Source of the DNA: Scleromitrula shiraiana
Taxonomy: Eukaryota; Ascomycota; Leotiomycetes; Helotiales; Sclerotiniaceae
Direction: 5' to 3'
Length of the DNA: 64,000 nucleotides
NCBI GenBank assembly: GCA_028455995.1
Contig: JABELC010000001.1
Span: forward strand, 1,228,501-1,292,500
This document shows positions 58,358-64,000 of this stretch, in pieces; the stretch's first letter is position 1, and the number at the start of each line of letters is the position of its first letter. Under the pieces are notes generated by a model. That model worked only from the letters and a program-made list of their open reading frames with translations. It had not been told where the DNA came from and searched no databases. The position numbers and the translations under genes are program-made.

Positions 58358-59419
58358 TCATTTCGCAAAAGGCCCACTGAATAACCATTCACCCACTTGT
58401 TCTATTGCTTCAGCCGTTTTGAGCTTACGCAAAGCTTCTGCCTCTGGCCCTTTACCATCCTTCAGGTCATGGGTGAAAGCATGTCTGGCGTCCCTCACTA
58501 ACGTCCATTTGCAGGTATCCTTTTGGAATCCATATACCCCTTCTTCTCGTTCTTGTTTGTTTAACCCAGCAAGATCGAAGGCGGTATCCCTTGCCTCCTT
58601 TGATAACATATCGTATTCTGCACCAATTATGTAAATCCATCTGGGAAGATCTTCCTTGCGCACAAACCGGGTGCTCACACGCGGATCTCGAAGATTATGG
58701 CCTGCCGGAATATATCCCCATTCGAACACTGGCCCAAAATTTCTCAAGTCATCCAAATCCTTCGCGTTACGATATGGTCGCGAAGCCATCTTCTCATTGG
58801 GCGAGAGCGTGAAATCCATTACAGGATACCAAGATACAACAGCCTTCAATTTCTCTCTCAATTCCGGAACTTGGGCAGCAGAAAGGCTTAAACTACCTCC
58901 TGCACTAAACCCCCCTAATACCACCCGCGACTTATCAATATTTAGGTCTGGATTGTCGATGGTAGCTTGTGCAATTGCTACAATATCGTCCGTCAGTGTC
59001 GGGTATCTGTTCGCTGGTGCCAAGCTATATTCGATGTTAACTACTATGACGTTGAATTGATTGGCAAACGTAGAGCAGAACTCATCGTCCCACTCTGCAA
59101 ACATTAAAGCGTATCCGCCGCCATGTAAGTTAAGATATAGCGGTAATGGTTCATCATTGACTAGCTGGCCTCTTGGTATAAAAACTCGTGTTTGCAGTTT
59201 CGGTCGACAAGGATAAGCTATGAGCTGTGTGGGACGAGCTTCTGGGGGAACAGGTTGGAAAAGTCGTATAGTTCGAAAGACCAAGATTAGAGCAATTTTC
59301 AGCCCCCAAAGTTGAATAGAGTACCAGATACGTGTGGGAATCGAAAGCTGCGGTTGAAGGAGCTCTTGTGAATTATCGATATCCTCATCAAGCTGTTTTG
59401 GATCTCGGTTCGCAACCAT
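58358..59419 (-). CDS. alpha/beta hydrolase, hormone-sensitive-lipase type
   Basis: 353 aa, single exon. The ATG at 59419 is used because the codon opening the longer frame is TTG. A hydrophobic stretch near residues 30-50 (YSIQLWGLKIALILVF) may anchor or target the protein. The oxyanion-hole motif H99-G-G-G is followed by the nucleophile elbow GFSAGG with S172, an Asp at about 270 (GAEYDML) and His at about 313 (DARHAFTH). This is the HSL/esterase (abhydrolase_3) layout. It likely hydrolyses esters or short-chain acyl substrates. The physiological substrate is unknown. The neighbouring SET gene is divergent. Confidence 0.88.
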   Translation of the reverse strand: MVANRDPKQLDEDIDNSQELLQPQLSIPTRIWYSIQLWGLKIALILVFRTIRLFQPVPPEARPTQLIAYPCRPKLQTRVFIPRGQLVNDEPLPLYLNLHGGGYALMFAEWDDEFCSTFANQFNVIVVNIEYSLAPANRYPTLTDDIVAIAQATIDNPDLNIDKSRVVLGGFSAGGSLSLSAAQVPELREKLKAVVSWYPVMDFTLSPNEKMASRPYRNAKDLDDLRNFGPVFEWGYIPAGHNLRDPRVSTRFVRKEDLPRWIYIIGAEYDMLSKEARDTAFDLAGLNKQEREEGVYGFQKDTCKWTLVRDARHAFTHDLKDGKGPEAEALRKLKTAEAIEQVGEWLFSGPFAK

Positions 59420-59847
59420 ATTGAAAACTTGACCTATCAATGAAAAACACAAGTCGGAGGAGACGAAAATTTAAATGATGAATCGAGGATCATAATATAC
59501 CTGGCCAGAAACGCTTATCCTATTGGAGGAACAGGTAACGAGGTACGAGACCTCCTATACGTCGTATACATCACTGTATCGGTGACTTAATAAGGTTATA
59601 TCTTTACATAGAATCCTACCGGTATGCAACACACGAGCATACCTATCATATTGAGAGTGATTTCTAGGTGTAGTTTCAGAAAAGATCGTTGCATGACAAT
59701 GTTCAAAACCTAGAATGTTGTGCATGGAGCTTTGTACATTTTTGCTCTAGCCCAAAGAGGTTAGAGCTCATTGTGGTCAATATCAAAAAATGTTGCTGCC
59801 ATACATTCATTCAAATTACCAAAATAACTCTTTGTACAATATTCAAA
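59420..59847. promoter_or_regulatory. divergent promoter region, hydrolase / SET gene
   Basis: 428 bases between opposing ATGs; AT-rich. It includes the near-palindrome ACGAGGTACGAGACCTCCTATACGTCGTATAC at 59538-59569, stated by position only as a weak symmetry. Frames open ahead of 59848 have no ATG. Confidence 0.4.
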
Positions 59848-61910
59848 ATGACAGATGGAATCCAAAAGTTATTAGAATGGTCACAAAGCTCTGGGGCATG
59901 TCTTCATCCTGATGTTGAGATTTACAAGGATCCAATCACAGGATTATCCTTACGAGCAAAGCAAAATATTTCCCCAGGAACGACCTTTGTACGGTGCTCA
60001 TACCGGAGTTCTCTGTCATATCTAAATGCCATTGGCATATATTCCCAATTCCCATCTACAGATTCATTTCCAACAGAGTTTATAGAGAACTTGAAACAAG
60101 ATGATCCCCATATCATTGGGTATTTCTTTCTCATGCAACAATATCTCAAGGGTGATCAATCTCCATGGTGGCCTTACATTAGACTACTCCCACAACCAAA
60201 TGATCCTACAAGCCTGGGAACTCCAAATTGGTGGCCAGAGTTAGATCAAAAGTTTCTCATTGGCACCAATGTCGAGCCTCCACTCAGGAGACGAGAACAA
60301 ATGTGGAGAGACCAATGGAGAAAAGGAACTACATTTCTGAAGGATTATGCAAACTTGAAAGATTATAGTTATATTCTTTATCAGTGGGCTGTTACTATTT
60401 TTGGTACTCGAAGTTTTCGAGCATCTTTAACCATTGATCCTAACGTTCTCAAATCCAATTATAGCTCTGATGATCTAGAACTTAATTCGGAACACATTAG
60501 GACCGACAAGTTTTCGGTTTTATATCCATTGGTTGATATTGGTAATCATAATGGTATTAACCAAGTAGACTGGAAGAAGAATGCAAGCTCATATTCGTTT
60601 GATTTGATCCATTCTGCTGGCGTCTCACAAGGGGAGCAAATATTTAATTATTACGGGAACAAATCAAATAGCGAATTGCTACTTGGATATGGCTTCATTC
60701 TACCACCGAACGATATCATCAACAGGGATGTCGTTAACTTGAAGCTTACACCGGGACCTGACATTATTCAGTTGCGCAGGAGCTTAGCCTGCTATCATCC
60801 TCCAGACCCCAATCAACCTGAACAAGAATTTATATTTGGTATAGAGGCACAACCAAGAATGAATGAGTCACAGGATTCTCGGATTTCGGCCTTTTGGCCT
60901 TTCGCCAAAGGCCTCGTAGACTACGTATGCTGTCTGGTAGTAAATGAGCGAGAACGTTCATACATGCTACGTAATCGACAAATATGCCCGGAAAAGCTAT
61001 CCAAGCTACTTCAAAATCCTCTATCTAGAAGCTTAGCTCAAGCAATTCGTATAATTCAGACCAAATTAACCTACGAGATAAAAAGAATCGAAGAAACAAG
61101 CTCAGGGTATGTCTAAGATTGCATTGCAAGATTGCTCTAGACTAACATCTAGACAGTACACCTGAAAATTCCAACCAAGAATTAGCCTTAGCCTACCGGA
61201 CATCGCAACTCACCACTCTAAACACGGTCCTCTCACCTCTGACCAACCTACAGAACCAAATATTTGCTATCCCCACTATTCCCAACACTACCACCACCAA
61301 TATCCTCACACTCGAGACCGCCTTTACTCTTCTCTCTATCCACCACCCCACCCTAACCCAAACAGTCCAACAACTAATCTCTACCGATCAAGAAGAGCCT
61401 CTCCCTCTAAACTGGAATGTTCTCATCCCCGACTGGAATTACACATATCTCACCCTCTTCATCTATATCATCAGCAGTCTATACAACGCATCCCCCACCG
61501 AATTTCTCACTCAATATCCTATTCTAGGGAATTGGTTACAAAACATGATCTCGTAAGTTCATTCCACTTCCATTCATCTTTCCACTTCCCACTTCCAACT
61601 TCCAATCTCACCACCACCTAACACTCCCCACCCAACCCCCAGATACTACACCACCGACCCGCGAACGCACAAATTCCACGGCGCAAAAGACGAACAGGAG
61701 ACCTTCACAACAACCGCCGACCAACTCTCCTCTCTTCATCCCGAGCTCTTCACATCCCCTTCTCTATCAATGGGAAGTCTTGGTAATATGGCTAGTCTGA
61801 TCGCTAAAGAAGAGGCATTGTTGGTTGAGTCTGAGATGGGAGGGGAGGATAGTGATAAGGGGGAGAGGATTGAGCAGTTGGTTTTGGGACTTTGGGGGGA
61901 GGAGTGTTAG
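59848..61910 (+). CDS. SET-domain lysine methyltransferase, Rubisco-LSMT/SETD type
   Basis: Three exons, 59848-61106, 61157-61552 and 61643-61910, with introns of 50 and 90 nt; total 640 aa. The ATG at 59848 starts MTDGIQKLLEWSQSSGA, the usual opening of this family. The split SET domain runs to about 290: DPITGLSLRAKQNISPG near the start, D-I-G-N233-H234-N235 as the AdoMet-contacting NH motif, and IFNYYGNKSNSELLLGYGF with the catalytic-region tyrosine. A helical Rubs-subs-bind-like C-terminal half follows. Relatives methylate ribosomal proteins, elongation factors or other non-histone targets. The last two exons are markedly C-rich on the coding strand, unlike exon 1, yet stay in frame. Confidence 0.88.
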
Positions 61911-62207
61911 TTGTGTATTTGGAAAGTGAAATGTAGAATGTAGAATATTTGGTGGTAGGGAGGTATTATTTATTTTATTTAGTACATATTAGGATTAGTA
62001 TGATTATTACGCTAAAAGTGATTTCTACCCCAAAATTATCCATCTCATCTCATCTCATCTTATCTATCTAGTTGATCTTTTATCTTTTATCCTATCCTAT
62101 CCTCCATCTCCTATCCTACCCATTATGATTAACCATCTCTCTTTTAAATCCCATCCAACCGTATCCATACAATATCCCAAACCAAATAAAACGCCACACT
62201 ACACACT

Positions 62208-62228
62208 ACACACACACACACACACACT
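62208..62228 (+). repeat. (AC)n microsatellite
   Basis: About ten uninterrupted CA dinucleotides in the 3' intergenic tract. Confidence 0.85.
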
Positions 62229-62453
62229 ACACCAACTCCCCATCATCAAAACCGACATTCTTCCCACCCTCACCCCCACCCTCACCCCCACCCCCAATCA
62301 TCTCCGCAATCTTCTTCTCCTCCCCCCCAAATAATAAATCCTCAATCCGCACCCCCTCACTCAACCCCTCTATCTTCCCATTCCCCTTCCCTTCCCCTTC
62401 TCTCCCTCACCATCCCCATCCCCATCCCCACAAACCTCCCCCCACTCCAACCA

Positions 62454-62468
62454 CCCCCCCCCCCCCCC
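62454..62468 (+). repeat. 15-base C homopolymer
   Basis: Uninterrupted C run, flanked by further C-rich words. It is a likely site of length polymorphism and sequencing error. Confidence 0.85.
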
Positions 62469-62797
62469 ATCCCATCCACACTCCCCCCTTCCCCCCTCTC
62501 AAATCCCACGTCTCCGATCTACCACCCATTGCGCTCTGCGCTTCTAGCGCCCTTAGGCTCTTGATGTCTTCGTCTTCGTCTTCGCCTTCACCTTCGTCTT
62601 CGCGTGTCCAGCGGCGGAGAAGGCCGCGTACGCCTGCGTCTGCGGGGGGGGAGGAGGAGGCGGAGGCGGAGGCCCACCATATTTGGGAGCAGTGGTATTT
62701 TTGGAGGGGGGTGAGGGTAAGGGTGAGGTTGGGATTGGGATTAGAGGGATCGGAAGAAGAAGCATCAGAAGAAGTAGGAGAAGAAGGCCCATCAAAA

Positions 62798-64000
62798 TTA
62801 AGCATACATGGCACGCCGCCGCCCGGGTACAATAACATTGACACATAAGCTTACATCACGCCATTCTTTATCTGTTATTTTGTCTGGGATTGGTGCTTTG
62901 TCTGTTTTATCTGTTTTATCTCTTTCTTTTTCTTTTTCTCTTGCACCTTGAGATATCCCTAAATTAAAAGGTTGAGCTTCCCTTCCTAGTCTTTGTATAT
63001 CTATGGGGAGTTTTAAGATATTCGTGAATCTGTCTTTGTTTTTGTTTGTATCTTTATCTTTATCTTTATTTCTGGCGATGCGTGATAGACTTAGACTTAG
63101 ACTTTGCATAGTCGAGGGTGATTTATCTTTATTGAGGGTGAGGAAGCGGATATCGGGGGCAGATTTGAGGAGGGATTGGAAGATGGTGGATGTGTAGTCG
63201 AGGGTTATGCCGAATTCTAATTCGGGGGTTGGGTTGGGGGTTTCTGGGGTGGGGTTGGGGTTTGATGATTGGGGGGTTGGTGATAGGGGGTTTGGTGATA
63301 GGGAAGAGGAGGGAGCGGATGATGATGATGATGATGATGGATGTTTAGATAAAGAATCCGAGAGCCAGGATATCCAGCGTGAGGAACCAGACGAGGATCG
63401 CTGATACTGAGAGCGATGGAATTCCTGCTCGGAGAAAATACGGGAGAATATCGATTGTGGTGTTATATCGATATTCGCCCCATTCCCATCACCATTCCCA
63501 TTCTCATCACCATTCTTGTTCTTCCGATTCTTTTGTGCCAGAGTCAAAAGCTCCAGTACCCTCCCATAAATAAGCCTTACATCCCCCACCCTCCCCATCA
63601 CCATATTCCCATTTAAAAACCTCGGTCGTGTATAAATCCCCTCTTTCTCAATATCCGTTTCGGGACCATAGATATCATTCGGTAGGGTCGACATCGGTGA
63701 CATATCGCACTCTGGGTCGAATTCCGAAAACGCGCATTCTTTTTGTGCGCCGAATAGTACTCTTGATGTGTATTTCTGAGGAGGAGGAATGCCGCTTTTG
63801 TTTTTATGGGGGGACTGGATACGACCGTATTGTTTGAGGAGGGAATGGCTGGAGTCGCGCATGCCGTGGACGAAGCGACTGACGGTTATGGAGGGGGGGA
63901 GTTGCAGCCAGGTGTTGGGGGATATTATTAGGACTAGATCGTCGTCGTGGGTTTCTTTTCCGTTTAGGAAGGCGAGTGTTTGTTGGATTGATTGTGCTTC
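62798..64000 (-). CDS. partial gene, possible PLOD-type glycosyltransferase domain
   Basis: A minus-strand frame open from the window edge to a TAA at 62798-62800 (about 400 codons); the 5' part lies outside. Near the edge the order DDDLVLIISPNTWLQLPPSI, then YTSRVLFGAQKECAF, then TRPRFLNGNMVMGRVGDVRL matches the pattern of PLOD/procollagen glycosyltransferase domains. Those have VlFtDAYDV..., ...vlFsAE..CWP and ...yLNSGgfiG. Two of the expected acidic DxD-region residues are not clear. Between the blocks lie Ser- and Asn/Pro-rich insertions (poly-Ser, NPTPETPNPTPE). The true 3' end may be in another exon downstream: a GTATGC donor occurs at ATG-TATGC just before the stop. Family call is tentative. 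Confidence 0.55.
   Translation of the reverse strand, partial: EAQSIQQTLAFLNGKETHDDDLVLIISPNTWLQLPPSITVSRFVHGMRDSSHSLLKQYGRIQSPHKNKSGIPPPQKYTSRVLFGAQKECAFSEFDPECDMSPMSTLPNDIYGPETDIEKEGIYTRPRFLNGNMVMGRVGDVRLIYGRVLELLTLAQKNRKNKNGDENGNGDGNGANIDITPQSIFSRIFSEQEFHRSQYQRSSSGSSRWISWLSDSLSKHPSSSSSSSAPSSSLSPNPLSPTPQSSNPNPTPETPNPTPELEFGITLDYTSTIFQSLLKSAPDIRFLTLNKDKSPSTMQSLSLSLSRIARNKDKDKDTNKNKDRFTNILKLPIDIQRLGREAQPFNLGISQGAREKEKERDKTDKTDKAPIPDKITDKEWRDVSLCVNVIVPGRRRAMYA
63224..63290 (+). repeat. G-rich tract with quadruplex potential
   Basis: Plus strand carries at least seven runs of 3-6 G separated by 1-9 bases (GGGGG TT GGG TT GGGGG ... GGGG T GGGG TT GGGG ... GGGGGG). It lies inside the minus-strand gene, where it encodes Asn/Pro/Thr repeats. 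Confidence 0.8.
63318..63338 (+). repeat. (GAT)7 trinucleotide repeat encoding poly-Ser
   Basis: On the minus strand the register reads TCA repeats, giving the seven-serine run of the edge gene. A typical slippage site within a disordered insertion. Confidence 0.85.

Larger units (their letters stand above)
61911..62797. other. pyrimidine-rich, microsatellite-laden region
   Basis: Plus strand 62030-62560 is almost free of G: CATCT, TATCC and CACCC words, an (AC)n run and a 15-base C tract. Part of 62480-62660 may be a 3' exon of the minus-strand gene to the right: the frame RRWTREDEGEGEDEDED, IKSLRALEAQ reads like protein. Its splice join is unresolved. Confidence 0.55.

Overview
The window looks like nuclear DNA of a filamentous ascomycete. 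It is moderately AT-rich, with many short GT..AG introns (mostly 44-60 nt), complete fungal housekeeping genes, and fungus-specific families: a Zn2Cys6 regulator, a DHA1 drug transporter, a sphingolipid C9-methyltransferase, a secreted heme peroxygenase, and Pan1 with LxxQxTG repeats. The proteins resemble Leotiomycetes (Botrytis/Sclerotinia relatives). That placement is inferred from recognised proteins, not from a search.

Layout. 1.1-6.7 kb: a proline-rich hypothetical, then the divergent pair UTP11 (ribosome assembly, -) and a CMC1-type twin CX9C mitochondrial protein (+), then a small SET-domain protein. 7.1-8.5 kb: a secreted heme-thiolate peroxygenase (-). 9.7-10.1 kb: a 197-bp tandem duplication with RIP-like transitions. 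10.6-11.9 kb: a six-exon secreted Gly/Asn-rich repeat protein with dibasic (Kex2-type) sites. 12.6-23.2 kb is a housekeeping block: SWD1 (COMPASS), glutathione reductase, and RPB1, whose last heptads sit on tiny 3' exons. 25-31.3 kb: a helical hypothetical, then a convergent regulator/transporter pair (Zn2Cys6, MFS). 32.2-33.6 kb: NADH-cytochrome b5 reductase MCR1 (-). 35.2-40.4 kb: a large disordered protein and an AAAP amino-acid permease (-). 40.4-43.4 kb: a gene-poor stretch with an AT island and a decayed duplication. 43.5-51.6 kb: a small conserved three-exon protein (-), the sphingolipid C9-methyltransferase and PAN1. 52.6-57.8 kb: an accessory stretch with three unrecognised membrane proteins, two of them with a period-repeat helical domain and one apparently broken. 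58.4-64 kb: an HSL-type hydrolase (-), a Rubisco-LSMT-type SET protein, a microsatellite/pyrimidine tract, and the cut-off gene for a possible glycosyltransferase (-).

Most genes are unrelated housekeeping neighbours. The combinations that may mean something are the UTP11/CMC1 shared promoter region, the Zn2Cys6-MFS pair, and the membrane/coiled-coil orphan cluster near 53-57 kb. Exon models were built by hand from splice consensus and checked by reading-frame continuity. Transcripts were not available.
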